Assembly (NCBI GenBank): GCA_013398295.1
Contig: VZSF01009117.1
Location: forward strand, 62,001-126,000
Direction: 5' to 3'
DNA length: 64,000 nt
From: Chionis minor
Lineage: Eukaryota > Chordata > Aves > Charadriiformes > Chionididae
The notes under the pieces were generated by a model. The model searched no databases and was not told the DNA's origin. It saw only the letters and a program-made list of their open reading frames with translations. Made by a program: the position numbers and the translations under genes. Positions 1-12,089 of the stretch are shown piece after piece. The first letter of the stretch is position 1, and every line of letters starts with the position of its first letter.

Positions 1-3000
1 AGTTCATCTCACAACTATGGTATTTAAAGTCTGTTTCATTCTAGAGGAATCATAAGTGGCCTTCAATGAGATACAAATGTCTGCTTTTGACAAGCAGAAA
101 CAAAAATGAGTTAATGAAGCTCTCTGTATGGTACAATTTAGGGGACTAAAAAATTGAAACTCTTGTAAAACAGTGATTTCAAGCAATGTCTTATACAGTA
201 TATTTCTCTTCCCCTTAGGATAGTTATTTCTATAAGCATTATTCACACAGTGATTAAATCAACTCACTGATTGGTTTTGGCAAACAGAAAAAGTATTGTA
301 GCAATTTAAGGAATTATTATTTTGTAATATCTACACTGTTATTAAAATAAGAATGATTTTTTTTAAATACATGCAAATTTCACAATTCAGATAAAGACTG
401 AATAAGAAATATTAATAAGAAAGACAGATAAAGACTACCACTCACTCACTTATACTTAGTTGCATCACACTCCGTGGGGATCCCTTCAATTCACACACTT
501 ATTCTAAAAACTCACTGCTTACCAGAATGATGGTCTAATACTACCAGACCATTCAGTCTCTTTTTACCCAGGTGACACCAAATCTCAAAAAACTATTTCT
601 GCTTTAGTATTTGTATTTTCACTATCCCTGATTTAATTTTCTAGAACAACAAAGAAAACAAAACCAAACCCATAATATTGCATGTGAATGGTGCGACAGG
701 TGAACCATGATTTAGTTCGTAGGATAATAGACACAAATCCTATTTACTTTGCAAAAATGACATGCTCCCTGAGAATCCCCAGCATTCACACATGCATCCC
801 AGTAGTGTGTTATGTAGAGTGTTTTGCAGACTACCATGAGTAATTGGAAAACCTTTCTGACTCTTCTGATCTTTATGGTGCCTGATCTATGCAGATGAAA
901 TGGGGACTTGCTCTATTATCTTCTGGATGTTCCAAACACTGTGTTGGCTTAGGTTCATCCTACCCTTATGTTCATAATATCTTAGTGGTAAGCAGTTACC
1001 AACACATTGAAAAATCACTTTAACGGAATCCAGGTTAAATTAAAATGCATATTTTCCCCAAGCTTTCGAAATAACCCTGTATTTTTCTCTCTCTCCATCT
1101 CTACCACTTACAAATATGTTCAAACGAGAAACTTGGACTGTTCAGCTAAGGTTAAACCAGAATGTTCTTTTCCCCTTTCTCAAAAGCAGATATAGCTGCT
1201 ATGCTCTCACAGGAAAGATAGCAATAAGGCATTCACAATCTTTTCTTTACTTTACAACCCAGACAGCACTCTCAGAGACGACCTCTGCTTTACCACCTCC
1301 ATCAAAAACCATTATGTCTTGGTGAAATTCCTACAGCCATGCTTCCCCCTCAAGTCTTCCAAAGCACCCAGGCAGAGTCAGTCTTTCTCTGGGAAGATTA
1401 CTATACTTGCTACCTGCACAGGAAATAAGCTGACTCTGCTTTTTGAATAGCGTAAGTACTTTTCTGCTTCCTTAGGTATGTGTGTTTTATATTCTGTGCT
1501 TGACTGGCCAGTTAACTACTTTTTACTCTGTCAGAGAGAAATTTCATCCTCTCTCTTCCAGTGATATATTTCATTGTGATATACAATCAATACACACTAG
1601 TGAGTTTATATTTTTTCTTCTATATTAACGAACATACCTGACAAATATTTCAATAGTACACAGATATGTTGCTCATTATTATTATTAAGATAAAACATGG
1701 TAGCAATTAGTTAATCTGAGGTTACTGAATTTCAACGTCTTTTTCTAAGCCACTGTCCACTTCTTCCCAAGACTCAACTTAGTCTTCACCTGTCCAACAT
1801 TAAGCATACCTAGATATTTCACCTTCATTAGTGTATGCTGAAGATTCCGACATATTCTTTTTTGCATGAATTATGTGGATTACTGACTCCTACAGAAGCC
1901 TAGCATCAATTTTTATTTTTTACACAAGAACTTCAGTACTTTACTGCATGAAATCTCAAACTTAAGTGTCAAAATATTCTTTTCATTCCCAAATTACTAA
2001 ATGGAAAAGACCATAGAAATATAGGAGTGCAAGAGTAATTTTTTTCAGATGAAGAAGGTGCTGATTAAAATCCTACATTTTGAGCATGACTTTTCTTGTC
2101 TGCTTTCCATCAGCCTTTTGAAGGACTCAGGTTTATATAATATATTCTTAGCTAACTAGGCATGCCCAGCACAGACACTAAATTAAGGTCATATTATCAT
2201 AAAAAGTAACTAGCTAGCTTTTTTTTTTTTTTTAATTTTTAATTAGGAGTCAGCTAGCTACACACTTTTCATTACCAACAGAACACACAGCTCAACAAAT
2301 GGATTACATCTTCCCTCATATTGCTTATGTTGTCACAGAATATGATTATTTCAGTTTTATTAGCAATCTGTCATTTTGCAAATTCAGTACATGTACAGTA
2401 CAGTACAGTACAGCAGCTGAAAACTATACATGACTCTCCTTGCAGGTTGCTGGATTTTTTTTTCACACCTCTGTAATTCTCTGCTTGTGAATGGGATAAA
2501 GGAAAAAAAATGTATCTTGTCTTTTATGAGACCTCATTTCAGAGAGATTCTTCTCTACGATGAATGAAATTGAAAAGGTCTCTAGCAAAGCTGGCAAGAA
2601 ATGTTCTTTACAAACAAGATAGTTAGTGTTCCTTTGGAAGCAAGGAGTAAGACATATTATTTGGTTTACTCTCAACCAGTTTAGGCTTTGTAATCTTTAG
2701 CTTGCACTGTTGGCCTATGCAGGAGGCTTTCACAGATTGTTCTATTTCCTTGTGCACCTGAGTTTCATATAAATAAGTCAAACTTTTCTTCTTTATTTCT
2801 TTTTTTCTTTTCTTTTTTTTTTTATTTTATTTCCCCCACAATTCAAATAACCTTCATGGATTGTTATGAAAATATGCTTTTTGGCAGTCTTTTTCTGCTG
2901 TCTTTGTTAAAATCCTACTTTATAGTAACAGTGACATATGGGGTAACTTTGCAAGGGAATATATATAAAGCTCCAGGCTCTAATGACTTAAGTACAACCT

Positions 3001-6000
3001 TCAGTGTCTCATGCTTGGTTGCTGCTGGACTGCACTGAATAACAGGTTTGTAATCAAGCTCCCATCTTTGCTCCATGAACATCTAAAATGTTGTAAAGGA
3101 TTGTCTCTACAAATTGTTCAAAATCTCACACTCTTAAAGATCTTTTCACAAAGCTACTAGTAGAAGGATCAATAACAGTCAGCTTCACCAATATTTAATA
3201 TCCTTTTATAAAAATATATATTTATACATTCTCATGGGTCATGGCTGAAATTCCTTTCTCTTTTTGAAAATGCTTCTTTTCAGCTTTTGTTCAAATTTTA
3301 ATTATCAAAGCAGAGGCTTCTCTTTGACGTAATTAGTGCAAAATACCAGACACAATATGTGTGCCAATATCCTACTCGGAAGACTCAGCAGACAACCTGA
3401 ATGTTTGCTTCCCGTAAAAATATTTTAAGACGTGGCCTAACAGAAACTCCTTCAGTTTCTCAAAATCCTTACTGAATCCTTACTTAGATTTTACGTCTCA
3501 TGTATCTTCCAGAATAAAAAAAAGTATGTTTTTTTCCTTGTATTTACCAATCCATGGATGTGTTGTACCCATATACTGCTAAAATACATATTCCAGAGAT
3601 GGACTTAAATGTCTTGAGATATATTTGTATATTTTGTTTTATTTACTGTTTTCCGTACTACTTTTTCCCCTACTTTTCCTACTTAATATTTCCCTATTTA
3701 CTATTTTCCATATTTTCCCTGTTTGTGTTTCGTATGGTCTAAATTTTTAGCTCTTCCCAGTGCTGTTCAGAATCTTTGGTCATCCTCCTCCATTTGTTTT
3801 TTCCCTTCAAATTAAATGTGCAATATATTCTCTTTTGTATCAAAAAAGTATATTTTCCCAGAAGATATCCTAGATGCCACAGGCAACACAAAAAATAATC
3901 TGAGGATTTTTTTTTTTAATAGAAGCATTGAAAAAGTATGTCTTCTATAATTTCTTACTTTTTAATAGAAAAAACCTCCTTTTTCGCATTTCTTTAATTA
4001 TTTGATTCTATATACATGAAAAAAATTCCATCATAATTTGGTTTTGAAGGTACAGGTCATTTGGTGGTTGGTTTTGTTTGTTTGGTTTGGGTTTTTTAGA
4101 ACAGATAAAAATCTCATCTGCTCATTCTTCAAAAAATCTTAATTATGGAATTTCACTTTTCCCCAGGGAAAGGGGAATGCCCTAGTTACATGAATTGTGG
4201 GTAGGGCTGGAGTCTTGCTTTGACTCTGAACTCTGAAGTACTTCACATCTCTTAAAACATAATAAAAACAGTCTCCTGCCAATTCCAGGTCTTTTACCAA
4301 GACATTATTATAAGCTGTCTCTCTTTCTCCAGTTTATTAACTTACACATGTAGTTCAGATACTTTAATAATATGGGTAAAATTGCCACTGTATACAATGA
4401 ATTTTATGTTCTTACTCCCTTGTCACCTGCTTGGTAACTATTTTACTCTTTCTGATGCAGAAATGCCCAATCTGAAATTAGTGTTTTCCCTATGCAGATA
4501 ATCTATTCATTTTTATCTGTACTATTACTCTGTTGTAGCCCAGCAGAATTTTTCTCCCATCAAAAAGTACCCTTTTTTCCAGCCTCTAAACACCACTACC
4601 CCTTGCAAAGCAGCAGTCTATTACAGTGTTTCCATTTTTTTCCAGATAGACTTGAACATAGTCATGTCTGTAGACTAAATGCTAGAGTTTTATGGTTTCC
4701 AATTCTGAACTGTGTGGACACTTCTGCCTCAAGTATTTTGTCTGCGATTGTTGGTAGTGTTCTGAATTCTGTTTGCTGGTTTCCTAGCCAGCATTTTCAC
4801 CTGTTGAGAAAAATATAACAAATCTCATGACCAGGTGTGTACAGTGTGATTACATGCAAAATAGCCTGTAGGAACAAGCAAGGAGCAAGTGGTAAGAATG
4901 TTTTTGAAATCCAAGCAGAGCACTTTGGCACATGTATTTAATAAGTCTAGATAGTGTCTCAAAGAGTCTTTCTTATTCTTTTATAGCTCTTCCATACACT
5001 TATGGATTCATTGAATTTGGCATTAATCCTTCCTAACCCCTTGTGCCTTGAAGTCATACATCTGAGGACAGAACTAAACATGGCATTTTTCAAGCTCTGC
5101 AGTGGATTTGGTCACATCAGGCTGACACAAGGACACTTAAAAGCAACTTCAGGTAAAAGTGTTTTTGTGTGTCAGAAAAGCTAAGGCCATTAATGTTTGT
5201 AGCTACCTTTAGTGCATTGAGATGCAGCAAAGATGCAAATTCAAAGAATTGATAGTAAGTAGTTTCTACTTTCCTTTCTGTTTTAAATTTCTAGTTAAAC
5301 CTACCAGCAGAAAGTCAGATGCAGCTGGAGTGGAACACAGATTTCCACATGTTCCTTCTTTATCTAGTTTCTCTGCAGTAAGAACCTACTTTGTGGGGTT
5401 TGAGCAGTCAGTATCATAATGCGGCATCTCTCTCAAACTCTGTTGTTTGACTTTTGCACACAATACCATACATATTGAAAAGTGACCTAGTTTTGTATTA
5501 GTCCATAAAGTTACAGATCATAAATCAGATGATTTATGACTAGTTAGACTATGTCTGAAAATGTTTGTGAATGCACATTGATAGGAAAATGGCATTAAAG
5601 CAAAAAGAAGCAGCTCTGGATTTAAATACACATGGATGAAATAAGAAGGTTAAAATTCCACTTCAAAGGATATGATTTCTTTGATATACACTACTGAACT
5701 ATACAGTCATGAGATGGATTTTTCTTTCAGCCATTTTGTCATGTCTTCTGATGTTTTCCACAGCATCCATGTTAGATTAATCTGCAAAATTCCTAAGACA
5801 CAGACCTGCATATGGCTCAGGAAGCCACACAGCCTCTTATACTAATATTCAATGAAATATTTCCTGACTTTTCACTTGACCAGAAGACCAACTTGATAAG
5901 ACCACAGATTAGGTTGCCCTATCTCTCACGTAATGAACATACAGATGATGTATATACATATGTGACTGGATGCACAGAAATTGCACAATATGACATGATG

Positions 6001-7819
6001 TAATTACATCTATGTGATGCCATCACACAACCAAATATGAGTCTGTCATGTGGAAGACATGCCGCTAGTCATAAGAGAGGCAACAGGCAAAGGAAGATAT
6101 AGGAGAAAAGGCAATAAGAAGCAGACCACAATGGCAATGTAATCAACACTTCTCACATCTGAGGGGTCACTACGTAAAGAGGACCACAGACAACACCTGT
6201 TGGACATGTCTGTCCATACAGGGGGTATTACTGCTTTGCTTTATAGCCTTAATAAATATATAGGACTTCCCATTATATATGACAATGTAAAGAAAGGCTA
6301 GCAAGAAGGAGAGATAAACATAAAGTGTAAGCACCTCAGAATCCACCTGCTGAAAAAAAAAAAAAATTTACTATGATTTACTTTTTGTATAGTACATAAG
6401 TGGGAAAAACATTAAAATATATCTGTGAATGAGAGTGCTAACACCAGAAGAATCTAGGAAGTGTTCTACATGTTTTTCCAGAGTTTTTTAGTTAAATTTT
6501 GAAGGTTAAACAATTGTTAAGAAAAACAATTAGGCTGTAGGCTATAAATTCTAAACTACGCTCAGCTTTACACAGAAACATAACTGTTTGCCCACAACTG
6601 CTGTACATCAACAGATTAGTTTTCACTGTTTCCTCCTATGCTCACAAAAGGATTGAAGATCTATTCTAACAAATAATCTCTTTTAACAGCAATATCAAAT
6701 GAATGTACATATATATATGTATGGCATGGTTGTCCTATTAAGACACTAAAGATAAAACTCTAGCAGTCCACTTCTGCTATCATCAAGTCACAGTATGAAG
6801 CTATTTTCTAGTTAATTAGATATGCAGAAAAAGCTAATTCAATGCATAAAACTCTTATCCTCTCTGAATGGCACACCTCCTTAAGACCTGAAATCTCCCT
6901 CCAAAGCGAATACAACAAAAAGGAAATATTGAAAACAGGTGAGAAAGACAGAAAGCTAGTGAATATCTGAGTATTTTTTATATATATTCACGGTGATTTA
7001 CTCCTTTTACCTTCAGAGACAGCGTTTATTAAATCAAATCTAAAAACATGCAGTACTTAATTTAATCAACATTACAAGATTTCCAGTGTTCTTAATCAGC
7101 CACCACGGTGCTATGCACCTCCAACCTTCTACACTTTGAACCCTGGCAGTCTGATTGAAGGAAACAGAGCTCAGGTTAGAAAGAATATGCATGTTATTTA
7201 AATATCTAATTTAAATGTTTGTGAATCTGTGTTTATATTACAAGATCTCATAAAAATTGCATTGAAATGAAAAGAATAATCTTCCAGGATTTTTTGCTTT
7301 CTCAGTTGCAATTGCCAGAATTATCTCTTATTTCACTTTTTATTTTTTCAAAAAGGAATACTAGCAGCTTCTAATGTTCTCTCAATACTGCCTTTGCTGA
7401 TAAATGAAATAGACAACAGAAAAAAATGAAACCATGAGACTGAACATTTAAGTGTCTGAGAAGAGAATCAGGTTAAACACAATTTGCTTCACCTTTTCTC
7501 CAAGAAGCTTCAAAAATTTACATATAGCTCTTGAAATAAAGTAATTTTCCATCAGACTCATTGCATTTTGGAGGGGTAAGGGGTGGAGGCACATTCAGAG
7601 CACTTCAAAGAAGCCTGGATCTGCTGCACTGTAACTACTGTGATTCACATATACGGGGTACCCTATTTTGTAATGCTTCCTAGTTCACCAAAACCACAAA
7701 CTAAACCTCATTTTGAAGACTGTGCATGTATATAATGATGTATGCATACATATTATATGAATTGTTATGCTATATAAATGCATTCACTAATATTGAAAAC
7801 CAAATGCACCTAACATATG
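1..7819. other. Unique AT-rich DNA, no gene seen
   Basis: No open frame here is long or has a recognisable domain; the longest is 108 codons (4492-4818, plus) and looks random. Low-complexity spots are a T15 run near 2219-2233, a short pentamer repeat of the cagta type (about 2383-2415), T-rich and GT-rich patches near 2800 and 4060-4096, and an A13 run near 6354. No repeat family was recognised. It reads as intergenic or intronic sequence. Confidence 0.7.
2383..2415. repeat. Short pentanucleotide microsatellite (cagta)n
   Basis: About four units of a cagta-type pentamer lie around 2395-2413, with slightly diverged units on the left. This is a minor simple repeat, possibly length-variable. 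Confidence 0.7.
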
Positions 7820-9250
7820 AATCATAGAAACATAGAATCAGAGTCATTTGGGTTGGAAAGGACCTTTAAGATCATCGGGTCTAACCATTAACCTAGCACT
7901 ATCAAGTATAGTACTAAATCATGTCATTAAGCGCCACATCTACAGATCTTTTAAATACCTCCAGGGATGGTGATTCTACCATTTTCCCAGGCAGCCTCTT
8001 CCAATGCTTGACAACCCTTTTGGTGAAGAATTTTTTTCATAATGTCCAATCTAAACCTCCCCTGGCAGAACTTGGGGACATTTCTGCTTGTCCTATCACT
8101 TGCTACTTGGGAGAATAGACAGACTCCCACCTCTCTACAACCTCTATTCAGGTAGTTCAAGAGAGAAGGTGGCCCCTCAGCCACCTTTTCTCCAGGCTAA
8201 ACAACCCCAGTTCCCTCAGCCGCTCCTCATGAGACTTGTGCTCTAGACCAGCTTTGTTCCCCTTTTCTGAATTCGCTCCAGGATCTCAATGTCTTTCTTG
8301 TAATGAGGGGCCCAAAACTGAACACAGTATTTGAGGTGCAGCCTCACCAGTGCTGACTACAGGGGGACAATCACTTTCCTAGTCCTACTGGCCACACTGT
8401 TTCTGATACAGGACAGGATACTATTGGCCTTTTTGGCCACCTGGGCAAGTTGCTGACAAACACCCCCAGGTCCTTTTCTGCCAGGCAGCTTTCCAGCCAC
8501 TCTTCCCCAAGCCTGCAGCATTGCATGGGGTTGTTGTATCCCAGTTGCAGGACCTGGCACTTAGCCTTCTTGAACCTCATACCATTGCCCTTGGTCCATC
8601 AATCCAGCCTGTCCAGATCCCTCTGTAGACCCTTCCTATCCTCAAACTTCAAACTTACTGAGAGTGTCATCTTGGTCCCCTCATGCATATCATTGATAAA
8701 GATATTAAACAAAAGTAGCCCCAATATCAAGCCCTGGGGAACATAATTTGTGACTGGCCTCCAACTGGATTCACCACAACTCTTTTGGGCTCGCCTTCCA
8801 GACAGGTTTTACCCAGCCAAGAATACCCCCGTCCAAGCCATGAGCAGCCAGATTCTCCAGGAGAATGCTGTGGGAAACGGTAGATAGTAATCTGAGGGCT
8901 GTACCAGGGTAGGAAGCTTTCTCTTCCCATCTTTAACCCAGGCCCGAGGGAGGCAGCAGACTTCCCTAAGAAGTGGGTCTGGTCTGCATATGGTGCCTTC
9001 TGTTCCCCTCAGGAGAAAGTCTCCTATGACAATGACCCATCTTTTTTTCTTTTTGTAGCCTAATGTCTAGCTTCACTCAAGCGAGACCTGTATGTTCAAG
9101 AGAAGAGAAAATGTCCTGGTGACGTGGAATTGTTGACAGCAGTGGCTTTAATTAGGCTTCACTCCAGTTCATGTCATCACTGCTGCTCTTTCTGGCTGTA
9201 CACAGCTCTCTCAGATGAACTACAGAGAATTGTCTCACCAGTCTTAAAAC
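7820..9250 (-). mobile_element. CR1 LINE, minus strand, internally deleted
   Basis: The low-coordinate end carries the inverted CR1 3' terminus (tcatagaa / catagaatca, then a ggttggaaaggacc motif), so the element is read from high to low coordinates. Minus-strand translation gives the C-terminal part of a LINE reverse transcriptase. One fragment (8371-8580) contains LGYNNPMQ and KDLGVFVS, typical of the region after the catalytic motif. The block from about 8880 down to 8800 closely matches the plus-strand CR1 at 27303-27379, so both belong to one subfamily. The stretch encoding the catalytic FADD motif is missing: near 8650-8665 the sequence jumps from the LSKF part to the RDLDRLD part. At about 8880-8884 the reverse transcriptase is joined directly to ORF1 sequence, so the end of ORF1 and the first part of ORF2 are deleted. 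The copy is non-functional. The upper boundary near 9250 is approximate. Confidence 0.93.
8884..9250 (-). pseudogene. CR1 ORF1 esterase-like remnant
   Basis: Reading the minus strand downward from about 9063 gives more than 50 codons without a stop. They include RWVIVIGDFLLRGTEG, then ICRPDP, REVCCLPRA and QPSDYY. This is the pattern of the SGNH/GDSL-esterase-like domain known from CR1 and L2 ORF1 proteins, thought to act in retrotransposon RNP function. The expected block-I GDSL motif reads GDFL: the codon at 9016-9018 encodes Phe where the nucleophile Ser is expected, so the enzyme would be dead even if made. Further 5', near 9160-9185, the minus strand encodes DDMNWSEA, which I also associate with CR1 ORF1. 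Stops and frameshifts occur in that part. The right edge is uncertain. Confidence 0.8.
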
Positions 9251-11272
9251 CTAAAGTCAACTGTCATTCATTCTTCCCAGAGCCATAGATCTCTGGATTG
9301 TACCTGACATATATTTCTGTATCGAGGCTGTCATTATTGATAAGAAAAGTGATGATCACTTTTTCTTTCATAAGAAAACGCTGCCCTGGTGGAACACCCA
9401 CTCTTCAGCATATCATAAAAGAACCTTCTGAGAAAAAGACTTCATTATCAGAGACAGGAAAAGACTCAACGCACAAAACAATTCATCCAGCACTAACCAA
9501 AGAAGCAATATGGAAATTAGTATTAAGATTTCAAATTTATCACCTTAGCATCAGTAAAAATTGGTTTAAACTCATGAGACTGCCTATTCATCTTCATACC
9601 CTACATACTACAATAGTGTCTCGCTGAAAAAGTTAAGTGCAAAAGCATTTGCATAGTTTTCTGATTTTTTTTTTTACTGCCCTATGGTGGTTTTTTTTCC
9701 TTTACAGCTGATTTTCTTTGTACATTGCTGTGTCAAACAAATCTCAGTCCCTTCTGTAGTTATATGTTTGATAACTATTCTTAACTTGGTATTTTCATGA
9801 TATTTAAAATTTAAAGATTAATTTTATTAATTTTGTTATTATTGGAGTAGTCCAACTCTACTATCTAGGGCTAATAAATTACCAGTGCTCATTTTAAAAG
9901 GTTTTAGGAAACTACAATTTATTTTTTCGGTAACAGAATATACCATTCAAATACTCTACCACCTCTTTTTAGTAAGCTTTGTTGGCAAAACAGAGCTTGC
10001 TTTTAACCAAATATTTGTGTGCCTTTTTCTATTGTTTCATTACAAAAAAAACCGACAAAAAAACCTTCTCTCTTAAACTTGTGAGTCCAAGTGCATTTTT
10101 AAAAATAAACTAAAAAAAAACACCAAACAACCCCCTCCCCGCTCTTTTCTAGGGATTAGATTTGTCCTCTTGTAGTATGCAACCATTTGACTGTATGAAT
10201 GTTGGCACAGTCTAGCTTGAAATCCTGCTGGAGTATTTGTAGTTGAAAACAGAACCATAAGTCATTCAAAATTTAATTTCCCCTAGATTTACAGTGAAAG
10301 CTCAGCTTTGATCTATGGCATCTATGTCCCAACAAACTGCCCATTCTTAATGTTATCGCACTTCAGACACATGCTTCCGTCACTGAAATATAAGGTATAA
10401 GGGATATTTGGATCACTGGTACAGGACTACAATAATGAATTAATAAACAGAAAGTGACAGAGAATGCTTTGAAGAATGCAGATATGATGAACAGACATCA
10501 ATCAGTGTGCTAAGCCTGATTCAGCAAAGTGCTTCCGTCCCAGCCCTAACTTCAAGCATGAGAGCAGTCCTCCTGGTCTCAGCCAGCCTCAAACCTGGCA
10601 CAGCAGGCTGCACTTGGGGAGCAGGGCGCTGCCTCAAAAGCACAAGCTTACCACCACTTTGTTCCTTTTTTCCTATTAGGGACAAGTCAGACCTGTGTGG
10701 TGGCAGTAGCAGCAGCAGATGACCAGGGCACAGTTGGCCTGGAGAGCAAGGGCTTTACAGGGAGTGATGACTAGGTCTACTGATGCTTTCAAATCCACAG
10801 AGACCTTGCCCTTGTGTACATCCCATGGAGCTGAATGGGCACCCTCCCTCACCACTCTTACCTATTCAAATCTCACAGGGTTTTGTTTTTTTGTCTGGTG
10901 GATTTTTATTGGTTTTGCTCTGCCCATAAAAGGCAACTTTAGAAATGCACAGGTACATTAATGAGTCCATCATGTGCATAGCTAATAGATCTGCTGCTCA
11001 GCTCATAGCTGTTCATATATTAAATTCTACAAAGACTGAAATCTCCCTGTCTTGAACACCAGTCACTAAGGTAGCTAAACAGGAACAGTTATAAAACAGA
11101 AAACAAAGAAACAAAAGGATTATATGGCAATACCAATTCTGGGGCATCAAAAGGAAGGCTCCTGTAGTTTAGATATACAAAAATTAGAAAAGATGCAATG
11201 AAATAAGGAATCAAAATTAAGCCTCGGTATATGAATAAAAGAGTAGAGTATAGTGAATTATATTACAAAAAT
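9251..11272. other. Unique DNA, no gene seen
   Basis: The open frames here (109 codons at 9298-9627, and two of 71-80 codons between 10507 and 10961) show no domain and no consistent splice context. A pyrimidine tract ending in tattag lies near 10660-10680 and resembles a splice acceptor, but no matching donor or conserved frame was found. The interval 10500-10860 is somewhat richer in GC than its surroundings and includes a possible ancient repeat relic. Confidence 0.6.
10515..10585 (+). repeat. Possible ancient amniote palindromic repeat relic
   Basis: The segment opens with cctgattcagcaaagtgctt, followed at the right spacing by ctaacttcaagcatgagag and cagtcct. This order resembles one arm of an old palindromic repeat that I remember as abundant in turtle and crocodilian genomes and as scattered relics in birds. 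The match is by memory of the motif order only. The second arm is not evident, so this would be a half-element. Confidence 0.4.
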
Positions 11273-11400
11273 GGAAAAAAGGGAGAGAAAGAGGAGGAGA
11301 GGGAAAGAAATAGAGAGAAGGGGAAGGGGAAGGGAAAAAGAAGGGGAAGGGGAGGGAAAAAAGAAGGGGAAGGGAAGGGAAGATGGAAGGAAGGGAGGAA
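11273..11400 (+). repeat. 128-nt purine-rich tract (GGGGAA/GGGAA)n
   Basis: All bases are A or G except T at 11311 and 11384. The right half is built of irregular ggggaa, gggaa and aagaa units, so the G-runs could support G-quadruplex folding and the homopurine-homopyrimidine mirror character could support triplex (H-DNA). The long open frames on both strands here (up to 162 codons on the minus strand, 11217-11705) are low-complexity by-products, rich in Lys/Arg/Glu/Gly on one strand and Ser/Phe/Pro/Leu on the other. They are not genes. Confidence 0.9.
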
Positions 11401-12035
11401 TACCCTCCCCCCCTCCAGAAGCAATGGATATTGAAGCTCCCAGCAGAATGGGAAATGACATTTTGTCTCATGATTGGGAAGACTAGAACTACAAAGACTG
11501 AACCTAGAGTTTCTATGGAATTGACTGCAAGCCTGATCTTGGACCAGGAGTTGTGACAAGGCAGAGCTTTTGCCAACCCCAGTCCAAAGAGCGGCTGACT
11601 CAGCTTACTAACAAAACCACTCGCTTCAGGCAAATTCCAGCTATTTCCCTCAACTATGGCCTGCAGCAAGACTTTGAGATAACTTATGAATTCCCAGTCC
11701 TTCAAAAAAACCCCATGAAGTCTTTGCTGAAATTACTAGACTTCCACTGTTTCAAATCCCGTATTATTTTAGAATAAAGCAGACTGCTTTAATTTATTTT
11801 TCTTTTCAAATATCTGGTCTCCATCCCTGCCTGATGTATGTAAGACTATAACTCACTATACCACTGGGACATTCCTGACTTCTCATACTGCAAAACAGTT
11901 TAGCTTAGCCCATGAAGAACCATTAAGAAAAATGTCTTTCAAGCATCACAGTACTTCAAATAAGTCATAAAATCCATTAAATCAAAATGACACTAACAAA
12001 TTCAAAAAGCTAAAGTGCAAGTTTTTGCTGTTTCA
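11401..12035. other. Unique DNA, no gene seen
   Basis: Nothing recognisable. A short C-run follows the purine tract at 11404-11416. Open frames are below 80 codons and without domains. Confidence 0.6.
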
Positions 12036-12089
12036 TATAATCATAGAATGATTTGGGTTGGAAAGGACCTTAAAGATCATCTAGTTCCA
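12036..12089 (-). mobile_element. Extremely short CR1 3'-end stub
   Basis: A segment of about 54 bp contains the inverted CR1 3' terminus: atcatagaatgatttgggtt, then ggaaaggacc and aaagatcatctag. The similarity stops at about 12089. Only the 3' UTR tail is present, consistent with severe 5' truncation during target-primed reverse transcription, or with later deletion. Confidence 0.88.

Noticed and set aside
8450..8746. Plus-strand 98-codon frame over the minus-strand CR1
   Set aside because: Antisense shadow of CR1 ORF2.
10660..10760. Plus-strand exon after a splice-acceptor-like tract
   Set aside because: No donor, no conserved frame, and low-complexity cagcag sequence.
11217..11705. Minus-strand frame of 162 codons rich in Pro, Ser, Phe and Leu
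   Set aside because: It is the complement of the purine tract; low-complexity DNA lacks stops on both strands, and no domain is present.
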